From assembly GCA_919901335.1 (NCBI GenBank), contig CAKKOZ010000019.1:2057-19977 (forward strand): a stretch of 17,921 nucleotides of DNA. The letters run 5' to 3'. Shown piece after piece: positions 5,861-13,388 of the stretch (position 1 is the first letter of the stretch; each line of letters opens with the position of its first letter). The notes under the pieces were generated by a model. It was not told the DNA's origin. It saw only the letters and a program-made list of their open reading frames with translations, and searched no databases. The position numbers and the translations under genes were made by a program. The DNA is from Nitrospiria bacterium (lineage in GTDB: Bacteria; Nitrospirota; Nitrospiria; JACQBZ01).

Positions 5861-8800
5861 CTAAAACTTTCCGATGCGCCAAATCCCATCAGCATCCAAT
5901 ATGAACGGCACGTAATACGAATACGTCGCCCCGCTTCTTGTTGTCCGAAGCTCCATCTCCGCTTGTCCCGGTGTCATTTCGATAAACCGGATGTCGGCCA
6001 TATCGGTCGCGATCTCGCCAAGCACAGGAGCCAATGCGTCAAACTGCTCCCGGTAGATCGGACGCACGGCTTCTATAAAGTAGCCCAGTGCGGTTTCGAT
6101 CTCACCTTGCCCCAAGGCTGTTCTCATCGTCTCCCACCGAGCAATCAGCGTGGTTTGAAGTTCCTGAGCTGACAAGACATTGACGGCAAATGTGTCGGTG
6201 TGGACATCCCCCATAACCGTCATGACTGTGGCCGTGGCCAAGTAGAGGCCCGGCGTGGTGTAGGTAAACGAAAACACCGGGGTCGGAGTTGGTGGGGTGG
6301 TACCGGGCTCTTCCCAGGAGAAGTCGACTACACCGTCCCCATCGGCATCCAGGTCGTAAAGGTATATCAGAGTCCCAGGACCAAGTCGCAACGAAAACTC
6401 AGCCGTGAGCGGCGCCGTCCCGCTCTCCGGATTGGCCTCCAGCGTGATCGGATTTGTCGCCCCGTCCGACGTTACCGCAATGGAGGCCGAAAGACTGTTT
6501 CCCTCAACGTCGGTCGCCGTGGCGGTGAGGATATTAATCCCGGCCACCAGCGGGACATGATTGACCGCGAACTGATCCCCGCTTACTTGCGATAGAACTC
6601 CATTGACCATCACTCCCACATCGCCATTGTCGGAGCTGACAGTTCCCTGAACCAATACGGACGACGAGGTGATGAAACTTCCATCAGCCGGTGATGTAAT
6701 CGAAAGCCGGATCGAGTTGGGAATCACGGTGAAATCAAGCGCATTCGAGATCCCTCCGCCTGGAGAGGAATTGATGACCGTAACCGGAAAAATCCCGGCC
6801 GTTGCAATCATCGAAGCCGGCACCTCGGAGGTGAGCTGTGTACTACTGTAATAGGTGGTGATGAGCGGCACACCATTGAAAAAGACGGAAGAGCCCGGTA
6901 TAAAGCCTGATCCGTCCACGATTATGGTAAAAGAACCTGTCCCTGGCACAGCCAAGTTGGGAGAAATAGAGGTCAGTGTAGGAACTGGGTTGTTTACCGT
7001 AAGGGTTGTGCTCCCGCTGATGTTGCCTCCAGTGCCAAATCCAGAGACCGCCACAGGAATGTAGGAATCGGTCGTGGTCCCGTTGCCGAGTTGGCCAGAA
7101 CCGTTACTTCCCCAGCACTTGATCGTCCCATCGGCAAGAACTGCGCAGGTATGAGAGTACCCGGTTGCGATCATATTAGCCGTGATGATCCCGAAAACCG
7201 AGACAGGGAAGGATGAATTGGTTGTCGTCCCGTTGCCGAGTTGGCCGTAAAAGTTCCAACCCCAGCATTTCACCGGACCGTCCGAAAGAACCGCGCAGGT
7301 GTGATAAGCTCCGGCCGAAACGGCCACAGCCGTGGTGATCCCTGAAACCGCGACAGGGCTCAAAGAATTCGTTGTGGTTCCATTGCCGAGCAAGCCGACA
7401 ATGTTCCAACCCCAGCATTTGACCGTCCCATTTGCAAGAACTGCGCAGGTATGAGAGTACCCGGTTGCGATGGTTGTGGCACCGGTGATCCCGGAAACCG
7501 TCACGGGCGTTAGGGAAAAGGTGGTTGTTCCATTGCCGAGTTGGCCGAACACGTTATACCCCCAGCACTTTACTGTGCTGTTCGATAGAACAGCACAGGT
7601 GTGATGGTATCCAACTGAGATACCGACAGCAGTGGTGATTCCCGAGACCGCAACAGGGGTTGAAGAATTGGTTCCCGTCCCGTTGCCAAGCTGGCCCCAA
7701 AAGTTTAACCCCCAGCACCTTATTGTACCGTCCGACAAAACCGCACAGTTGTGGCCTCCCCCGGCTGCAATACTAACGGCCGTGGTAATCCCCGAGACCG
7801 CAACAGGGGTTGAAGAATTGGTTGTCGTCCCATTGCCGAACTGGCCGTAGAGGTTAAAGCCCCAGCACTTCGCTGTGCCATCCGATAGGACTGCACAGGT
7901 GTGATTAGTGCCCGCCGCAATACTAACGGCCGTGGTAATCTCGGAGACTGAAACAGGGATGGAGGAATTAGTCGTCGTTCCATTGCCGAGCTGGCCAGAG
8001 TAATTATTCCCCCAACACTTCACTGTACCATCTGCAAGGATTGCACAGGTGTGATTTCCCCCGGCTGAGATAGAGGTTGTTGCTTCGCTATCGCCGGCGG
8101 TGGTTGCCGTGATCGTGGTGCTTCCCGCGTTGAAACCCGTCGCTGCCCCGTTATTATCTATCGTCGCTATACCGGTGAGACTGCTACTCCAGGTCACTTC
8201 ATCTGCGGTCAAGGCCCGTGCGGAGTCATCGTTAAAGGTTCCCATGGCGGTGAAGGGTTGGCTCTCGCCCAAGATAATGGTCGGATTAGCCGGGGTTACG
8301 GTGATCGAGGTTAGGTTCAAAACCGCGAAGGTGGCGGTGACCGCGGTGTCTGCCATAATTGTCAGTGTGCAAGTTATCATGGTGCTGATGCAGCCCCCGC
8401 TGAAGCTGTAAGCGTATGACCCCGGGATCGGGGTCGCGGTCAGCGTAATCGCCGTGCCCTTGCGAAAGGTCTGCGAGCAAGTCGGTGGGCATGCAATTCC
8501 GGCTGGGCTGCTGCTGATAGATCCCGAGCCATCGCCAGCCTTAGTAACCGAGAGGGCGAAGTTGGGGTCTTCGACAATTAGATCAAGTGTATTCGAGCTT
8601 CCCCCGCCGGGGGGCGGATTGGTTACGGTGATTGGAAAGGAACCCGCCGTATTTATCAACGATTCGGGAACAGTTGCGGTAAGTCGCGCGGCGCTCACAT
8701 ACGTTGTGGTGAGCGCCTGGCCATTGAATGCGACCGCGGAACCCGCAACGAAGTTTGTTCCGTCCACGGTCAGGGTGAACCCTGCCGAATCTGCGATCAC

Positions 8801-11005
8801 TGATACGGGAAAGATCGCACTGATTGACGGGACGGGGTTGTTCACGGTGAAGGTTACGGTACCGGACGTTCCGCCGCCGGGGGCGGGATTGAAGACGGTG
8901 ACCGAAATGACACCCGCCGTCGCAACGGCTGCGGCCGGGACGGTGACCTGAAGCTGTGCGCTGCTGATAAAGACCGGGGTAAGTACGGCACTGCCGAAGT
9001 TGACGGAAGACGACGGGATGAAGTTGCTGCCATTGAGTGTCAGCGTAAACGCACCGCGTCCGGCGATAACTGAAGCAGGTGAGATTGTGGCCAGCGCAGG
9101 GACCGGATTTTCTACGGTGAAGGCCGCGGTGGTCGTGCCGCCGCGTGTCGCGACGGTTACCGTCCCAACACCCACGGGCGCGTCGGATGAAATGCTTGTC
9201 TCGATCTGCGTGGCAGTGGCCGAGGTGACCACGGCTTCAACCCCGTTGAATTTCACCGCGTTGAGAGTCGGAGCGGCGGCATCAAAGTTCTGACCGGTGA
9301 TGACAACCGATGTTCCGGCCGGGCCGTGATTCGGGGTGACGCTCGTGATTACCGGCGCGGCCACCGTTGTGAACCGGCTGGAAAATGGTGTCAACGGGTT
9401 CCCGGCCGTGTCTTTGACATCCGAGGTCAGGAAAAGCGTATAGGTCGTTCCGGGCGCAAGGTTGGTCTTTGGGACGACAAAGACCACCAGCCCCTGCTCG
9501 GAGGGGCTCAAGATCGAATCAATTACGCCGCCTCCGCTGAGCGTGATGTTTGAAGCGTTCAGCGTCCGGACATCCACCGGTTCCGAGAAACGCACCCCGA
9601 CGATCTCGGTCAGGTCCACACCGCTTGCACCATCCGATGGTCCGACCTGAATCACCGTAGGGGCCGTGGAATCGGCGGGGGGCGGGCCGTAGAACTCGGC
9701 CGTGTCCAGAATCCCGCTGTTGTTCTCACCGCCGGTCACAAGAATCTCACCAAAATAAAGCAGTGTGGCCGTATGGTTGGCCCGAGGGGTGAGCAGGTTC
9801 TGGGGGGTTGCGGAAAAGGTCCCGGCGGCCGGATCAAACCACTCGCCGGTGCTTAGAACGCCGGCGTCATTTAGGCCGCCTAAGAGCAGAACCTGTCCAT
9901 TGGACATCAGCGTGGCGGTCTGGCCGGCGCGGGGAGTGGTCATGGCGGCCGAGAGCGGACCGAACCGCTCCGCGGCGGGGTCGAAAAGTTCAGCCGAGTT
10001 CAAATACCCCGACTCATTTCGCCCGCCGGTAATCAAGACCCGGCCATCCGGAAGTAATGTTGCCGTATGGTCCCATCGCGGTATGGGCAGTGCGTTGGGA
10101 AGAAGAGTAAACGCCCCGGCCTTGGGATCAAACGGAGGCTTAAAGAGAATGGCGCTCTGGGCGTCAAAGAGCTCGGTTGACCCTAAGGCCGCGGCGCCCT
10201 GACCGCCCGCGATCAGTACACGACCATCCAAAAGCACCGTGGCCGTGTGGCCCGATCGGGGGATCCGGACGGTGTCCGAGAGATCCGTAAAGAGGCCGGT
10301 CGCCGGATCAAACCGTTCGGCCAAGGATAGGATACCCCCGGCACCCTCCCCGGCCACGACCAGGTGGGTCTGATCCGGTAAGACGGTGGCCGTCTGCTCG
10401 GATCGGGCTTCTGTTAAGCTGCCTGTCACTGGACTAAAGAAAAGGGATAAAGGGTCAAACCGTTCAGCCGAAGACAGAAGGCTGCTGCCGTTCCGACCCC
10501 CCGTTATTAAGAAGCCCCCATCGGTCAAGACCGTGGCGGTCTGGCCGGATCGGGGCTGGTTCAGGCGGCCCAGGTTGATCACCCCGGCAATTGTTACCGT
10601 GATAAAACTATCGGGCGCGCTGTTGAGGGTGACCGTGAGGGTGTTGGTAGTCGCGAGCGTGACGGTCTGATCAATGACCGACACATTCTGGTTGAAATCC
10701 GACTTGTGAACGATTCCAATCCCGCCAATCGATACCGTGCCGGAGGAGATTCGGTTTTTGCCGTCCGGTTGGCCGTTTTCGATATGGAGCGTATAAGGTG
10801 CAGCGACATAGAAGGGAACGGTAAAAGATCGGGTATAGACGTTCGTGGCGCCGGTGGTTCGGGTAAAGGATTCGGGACCGAAAACATTGCGGGCCGGCGA
10901 AGTAGGATCCGCCCCGGCCCAAGCAAGGACGAGGACGCCGAGAAGAGATGCGACCGATAGGATAAGAAGACCTGTCTGCGGGGTGCGCCGTAACCTGAAG
11001 GACAT
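5861..11005 (-). CDS. Giant exported mosaic protein: Kelch propeller, IPT/Big/PKD domains and an RCC1 propeller
   Basis: 1714 residues. Signal peptide cleaved near AWA|GADP (~31). In order: a beta-rich N-domain (~35-147); six Kelch/galactose-oxidase-like units (~148-441); a bacterial Ig-like domain (TAPTVIQVGPSDGASGVD, ~445-547); three IPT/TIG domains (~550-812); an InlB B-repeat-like segment (~815-893) with GIACPPTCSQTF; a Big_2-type domain (~896-975); seven 50-residue RCC1 units (979-1328); the probable last Big_2 strand (GNISGSTTLTV); a fourth IPT (~1340-1427); an Ig-like domain (ITSPADGSFI, ~1431-1513); a PKD-like domain with DLDADGDGVVDF (~1518-1610), whose acidic loop may bind calcium; and a C-terminal ~100-residue domain ending DADGIWRIGKF, perhaps NTF2-like. 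No enzyme motif and no outer-membrane anchor or LPxTG was seen. The architecture suggests a surface adhesin or scaffold. GGGA lies seven bases before the ATG and a strong promoter lies upstream. It leads an operon with the two genes that follow. PilY1-like function is conceivable but no PilY1 signature was recognised. Confidence 0.8.
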   Translation of the reverse strand: MSFRLRRTPQTGLLILSVASLLGVLVLAWAGADPTSPARNVFGPESFTRTTGATNVYTRSFTVPFYVAAPYTLHIENGQPDGKNRISSGTVSIGGIGIVHKSDFNQNVSVIDQTVTLATTNTLTVTLNSAPDSFITVTIAGVINLGRLNQPRSGQTATVLTDGGFLITGGRNGSSLLSSAERFDPLSLFFSPVTGSLTEARSEQTATVLPDQTHLVVAGEGAGGILSLAERFDPATGLFTDLSDTVRIPRSGHTATVLLDGRVLIAGGQGAAALGSTELFDAQSAILFKPPFDPKAGAFTLLPNALPIPRWDHTATLLPDGRVLITGGRNESGYLNSAELFDPAAERFGPLSAAMTTPRAGQTATLMSNGQVLLLGGLNDAGVLSTGEWFDPAAGTFSATPQNLLTPRANHTATLLYFGEILVTGGENNSGILDTAEFYGPPPADSTAPTVIQVGPSDGASGVDLTEIVGVRFSEPVDVRTLNASNITLSGGGVIDSILSPSEQGLVVFVVPKTNLAPGTTYTLFLTSDVKDTAGNPLTPFSSRFTTVAAPVITSVTPNHGPAGTSVVITGQNFDAAAPTLNAVKFNGVEAVVTSATATQIETSISSDAPVGVGTVTVATRGGTTTAAFTVENPVPALATISPASVIAGRGAFTLTLNGSNFIPSSSVNFGSAVLTPVFISSAQLQVTVPAAAVATAGVISVTVFNPAPGGGTSGTVTFTVNNPVPSISAIFPVSVIADSAGFTLTVDGTNFVAGSAVAFNGQALTTTYVSAARLTATVPESLINTAGSFPITVTNPPPGGGSSNTLDLIVEDPNFALSVTKAGDGSGSISSSPAGIACPPTCSQTFRKGTAITLTATPIPGSYAYSFSGGCISTMITCTLTIMADTAVTATFAVLNLTSITVTPANPTIILGESQPFTAMGTFNDDSARALTADEVTWSSSLTGIATIDNNGAATGFNAGSTTITATTAGDSEATTSISAGGNHTCAILADGTVKCWGNNYSGQLGNGTTTNSSIPVSVSEITTAVSIAAGTNHTCAVLSDGTAKCWGFNLYGQFGNGTTTNSSTPVAVSGITTAVSIAAGGGHNCAVLSDGTIRCWGLNFWGQLGNGTGTNSSTPVAVSGITTAVGISVGYHHTCAVLSNSTVKCWGYNVFGQLGNGTTTFSLTPVTVSGITGATTIATGYSHTCAVLANGTVKCWGWNIVGLLGNGTTTNSLSPVAVSGITTAVAVSAGAYHTCAVLSDGPVKCWGWNFYGQLGNGTTTNSSFPVSVFGIITANMIATGYSHTCAVLADGTIKCWGSNGSGQLGNGTTTDSYIPVAVSGFGTGGNISGSTTLTVNNPVPTLTSISPNLAVPGTGSFTIIVDGSGFIPGSSVFFNGVPLITTYYSSTQLTSEVPASMIATAGIFPVTVINSSPGGGISNALDFTVIPNSIRLSITSPADGSFITSSSVLVQGTVSSDNGDVGVMVNGVLSQVSGDQFAVNHVPLVAGINILTATATDVEGNSLSASIAVTSDGATNPITLEANPESGTAPLTAEFSLRLGPGTLIYLYDLDADGDGVVDFSWEEPGTTPPTPTPVFSFTYTTPGLYLATATVMTVMGDVHTDTFAVNVLSAQELQTTLIARWETMRTALGQGEIETALGYFIEAVRPIYREQFDALAPVLGEIATDMADIRFIEMTPGQAEMELRTTRSGATYSYYVPFILDADGIWRIGKF
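7022..8071 (-). repeat. Seven tandem 150-bp units encoding RCC1 repeats
   Basis: Seven units of exactly 50 codons. Each follows a pattern like HTCAVLSDGTVKCWG, then GQLGNGTTTNSSTPV and AVSGITTAV. Two Cys ten residues apart recur in all seven, consistent with one disulfide per blade in an exported protein. Seven is the full count of a closed RCC1 propeller. DNA similarity between units is high: a 33-base stretch is identical in the units around 7640 and 7790, pointing to recent duplication or gene conversion. Confidence 0.9.
9683..10564 (-). repeat. Six Kelch/galactose-oxidase-like units
   Basis: Six units share a pattern such as PRSGHTATVLLDGRVLIAGG followed by a short variable turn and a conserved ELFDP-like end (residues ~148-441). 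The second unit is degenerate (LVVAGEGAGG). Unit lengths vary, unlike the strict 150-bp RCC1 units. Six units would form a six-bladed propeller, or seven if the flanking N-terminal region supplies a blade. Confidence 0.75.
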
Positions 11006-11068
11006 CGCGGGTCCCTTCCCAGGCGTTCATCGTCACACTGCTTTTTCGAGTAGTCCCGACAGGGATGA

Positions 11069-11096
11069 ATTATACAGATCGAAAAGACATTGTCAA
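11069..11096 (-). promoter_or_regulatory. Strong sigma-70-like promoter of the giant exported operon
   Basis: On the minus strand TTGACA (11096-11091) and TATAAT (11074-11069), both exact consensus, 16-base spacer. Start expected near 11062, with a leader of about 57 bases. A short dyad TCCC-GACA-GGGA (11054-11065) overlaps the expected start. The -35 is 38 bp downstream of the left copy of the RAYT-flanking repeat. Confidence 0.8.
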
Positions 11097-11133
11097 GGAA
11101 AAATAGAAATCATACGAAATGAAATTAACCCTG

Positions 11134-11178
11134 TTATTGATCAATAACTTCTGCTTCGGAAGGTGCCTGTCACCTTTT
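11134..11178. repeat. REP-like unit, left copy, at the 3' end of the RAYT gene
   Basis: A 45-bp unit matching 11901-11945 in direct orientation at 35 of 45 positions by hand. It holds the 17-bp palindrome AAGGTGCCTGTCACCTT (11160-11176), six-base arms and a five-base loop. The RAYT stop codon (11179-11177) sits on its edge. No T-tract follows, so it is not an obvious terminator, though the hairpin could stabilise mRNA ends. Confidence 0.75.
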
Positions 11179-11860
11179 AGAGCGTAACCACTTGATTGAC
11201 TGAATGGGCAATTTCATCTTTTAAAAACCTTCTCTTAAGGTGGGTCCGGAATGCTTTTGATCCGAAGGCAAAAGCGCCGGAGATTCGTTGGTTGCGTTTG
11301 TCTTGCTCGGCCTGGATCTGATTTTCAACAAAGTCACGGTATCGTTTTTCACGTTCCTTGGGATAACGTCCCATGGCAAGATAGACAGGGTGACGCTTCA
11401 ATAGCGGATCAATTTTCAGACCGGCATAATGTTTATAACCGCTCCACGAATAGTCCGAAGGATTAGACACGATCATGGCACGTACCGGATTGCGGGCAAT
11501 GTAGCGCATGCAAATCAATGCATGATCATCTTGCTCGATGATCGTCGTCCGATACCGGTTTTCCCAGAAATGCCCTCGACGCTGATAGGTTCTGTTATAC
11601 CACCTTGCATATTCGCCAAAAACCCACCCCACAGAAGCGGATAGCGGGGTGTCCCCTTGCTGGGAGAGCAACCAATGACTGTGGTTTGACATTAAGGTAT
11701 AATCATAGACACAAATCCGATGAGCCTCGACCCTCTCCTGCATCAGATCAAGAAGCGTCTGGTAGTCCTCAGGTTGATGAAAATAAAACTCACGATTATT
11801 GCATCGAATGGTAATGTGAAAAAGTAGCCCATCAATCTGGATTCTTTGTGGTCGTCCCAT
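11177..11860 (-). mobile_element. REP-associated tyrosine transposase (RAYT, Y1/TnpA-REP family)
   Basis: CDS of 227 residues. Features in order: FHITIRCNNREFYF near the N terminus; the HUH pair His60-Ser-His62 in LMSNHSHWLL, which holds the metal ion; GHFWENRYR; and the candidate nucleophile Tyr120 in MRYIARNPVRA, a RAYT hallmark. RAYTs are single-strand DNA transposases that act on REP palindromes and usually occur once, outside classic insertion sequences. The ATG has GGAG seven bases upstream. The frame appears intact. Palindromic repeat units flank it at 11134-11178 and 11901-11945, as expected for this family. It lies, in the same orientation, between the PilX-like gene and the giant-protein operon, in the place where pilin operons often carry pilY1. 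No host role is evident. Confidence 0.9.
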
Positions 11861-11900
11861 GGGTTACTCCCATAGATGGAATTGGATGAAAGTGGCCTCT

Positions 11901-11945
11901 TTATTTATCAACCACTTCCGCTTCAAAAGGTGGCAGGCACCTTTC
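11901..11945. repeat. REP-like unit, right copy, at the 3' end of the PilX-like gene
   Basis: Direct-orientation partner of 11134-11178. Palindrome AAGGTGGCAGGCACCTT (11927-11943), extendable by one more A/T pair. The PilX-like stop codon (11946-11944) occupies the same offset (bases 44-46 of the unit) as the RAYT stop does in the left copy. The palindrome loop is nearly the reverse complement of the left copy's loop. Confidence 0.75.
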
Positions 11946-13386
11946 ATCTGATGTACCAGCTTCCTTTGAGCATGGTCACGGTCGGAAGGCCGGGATGGTA
12001 GCCGGTGCCGAGGTCGGCGTCATACCATACTTCGGGCTGGCCGGAGCCGGCAAAGCCTTGTTGCGCAATCAAGGCCCCGAACACGTTAGGATGACCTTCC
12101 ACCGAAAGACGGCCGGCCACGGACAAAATGCCTTTAAGATGAATCGCCGACAAGGTGACGGTTTCCCGGGCGGATGGATCATCCGGCCGCTCCGAAGGAC
12201 TTTGGGCCTCGATCGATCGACCCGGTCCGGATTCCCGAAGAACAACATGTGCCTGAATGGAGAAGATCCCTTCCAAGTAATCGGTCGGAAGATCGATCAC
12301 AGCGAGATTGTCGCCGTTCGGCGGTTTCTGATCCAAGGTATCGATGAAGACGAACCTGCGGTCATCCCCTTCACTCACCGACGTCAGCGCTTGCGCCGGG
12401 GTCATCCGGCTCGCCGGGTCTTGGAGACCGTCGCGGTACAGAAATCCCGCCGGGTCCGTCGTATAATAAACTCCCCAGATTTTTGCGAAGGCTTTGAGCG
12501 CTTCATAATCCCACGGGTCAAGACCAAAGCCAGGATCCCCATGGGTCTGGAATGGATGAAGGTATCCGTACAAGGGATCCGTGCAGCTTGAACAGCCGTC
12601 CGTTGGAGGGTTCAAAATGGACTCTCCAACAAAAAAATCAACCCAGCGGTCGCGCCGATCGGAGGGAGCATAAGGCTGACCGGTGACCGGGGCGGCCGGA
12701 TCCTTCTCCGGGATCGAAGACAGCGATCCGCCCAGATCGGCATTCCCCATCACCTTCACATCTCCCCAATGGACCAGGAGAGGCGCCGGCCCATTTGACC
12801 CGGGCCCAATCTGAACCGCCGCGGTTGTCGGCGGAATGGGACTCGGAGTCAGTTCCACGCTCACGGTCCGGCTGATTCCGGATCCGGTCGTGCCGGTTGC
12901 CTCCACGGTGCCGATGGCGCCCATGGTGGTGGGACCAAAAAGCTTAAGGCTGGTGATCGTCCCCAAACCGACGAACGCCTCGCCCAGTAATTCCGGACCG
13001 CCCTGTTCGGATTCATACAGAAAGTCCGGCTTTTCGGCCGTTCCGAGAAACTGACTTTTGCCACTGCTATCGAAAAAAGAAGGGGCCCCGCGGGAATCGG
13101 CCTGACGTCTCTTTAAGAAACCGGAAGGGTCGCCCGCCGGGTCTCCGGCGGGGAACGTCCCGATCTCAGGAAACGTCTCCGGCTCCTGAAACCACTGGAG
13201 CATCAAGGCCGCGCCGGATTCGGCGATATACTGGGCCTGAACCGCGGCTTTTTGATTGGCCGCGATGCTGATCTCATCGACCGACAATCGGAACGCCGCA
13301 AACCCCATCAGCATGATGAGGAACAACAGGCCCAAGGTCACCATCAACGCCGCGCCTTTTTGTCCTCCTAAATGATCCATGGTCAT
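11944..13386 (-). CDS. PilX-like minor pilin, large (operon A)
   Basis: 480 residues. GGQKG precedes AALMVTLGLLFLIMLMGFAA, then QAQYIAESGAALMLQWF, the pattern of PilX N-terminal domains: prepilin cleavage after Gly, and a helix lacking Glu at +5, as in PilX and GspK. Such proteins are thought to cap the minor pilin complex. The rest is far longer than classic PilX. It holds a CSSC motif (TDGCSSCTDPL) and, near residues 420-470, AIHLKGILSVAGRLSVEGH and NVFGALIAQQG, suggesting stacked beta turns as seen in large PilX-like proteins of environmental bacteria. Two starts are possible: 13386, or 13380, which has AGGA six bases upstream and a nine-residue leader. The stop lies on the edge of a REP-like unit. 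Last gene of operon A before the RAYT. Confidence 0.8.
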   Translation of the reverse strand: MTMDHLGGQKGAALMVTLGLLFLIMLMGFAAFRLSVDEISIAANQKAAVQAQYIAESGAALMLQWFQEPETFPEIGTFPAGDPAGDPSGFLKRRQADSRGAPSFFDSSGKSQFLGTAEKPDFLYESEQGGPELLGEAFVGLGTITSLKLFGPTTMGAIGTVEATGTTGSGISRTVSVELTPSPIPPTTAAVQIGPGSNGPAPLLVHWGDVKVMGNADLGGSLSSIPEKDPAAPVTGQPYAPSDRRDRWVDFFVGESILNPPTDGCSSCTDPLYGYLHPFQTHGDPGFGLDPWDYEALKAFAKIWGVYYTTDPAGFLYRDGLQDPASRMTPAQALTSVSEGDDRRFVFIDTLDQKPPNGDNLAVIDLPTDYLEGIFSIQAHVVLRESGPGRSIEAQSPSERPDDPSARETVTLSAIHLKGILSVAGRLSVEGHPNVFGALIAQQGFAGSGQPEVWYDADLGTGYHPGLPTVTMLKGSWYIR

Positions 13387-13388
13387 TC

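Noticed and set aside
7022..8071. Regular repeats resembling a CRISPR or satellite array
   Set aside because: The 150-bp period is in frame, fully coding, and the translated units are clear RCC1 repeats. No CRISPR-like short repeat and spacer pattern occurs in the window.
6855..9293. Several plus-strand ORFs rich in Val, Pro and Thr
   Set aside because: They are antisense shadows of the repeat-rich giant gene; their repeated sequence only mirrors the RCC1 and IPT coding repeats.
11054..11065. Hairpin TCCC-GACA-GGGA at the expected start of the giant operon
   Set aside because: The stem is only four bases, common by chance in GC-rich DNA; mentioned with the promoter but not claimed as an operator.
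11134..11945. Classic insertion sequence with terminal inverted repeats and target duplication
   Set aside because: The flanking units are direct and imperfect, each carries its own palindrome, and the protein is a HUH single-strand transposase of the RAYT type, which does not use such ends.
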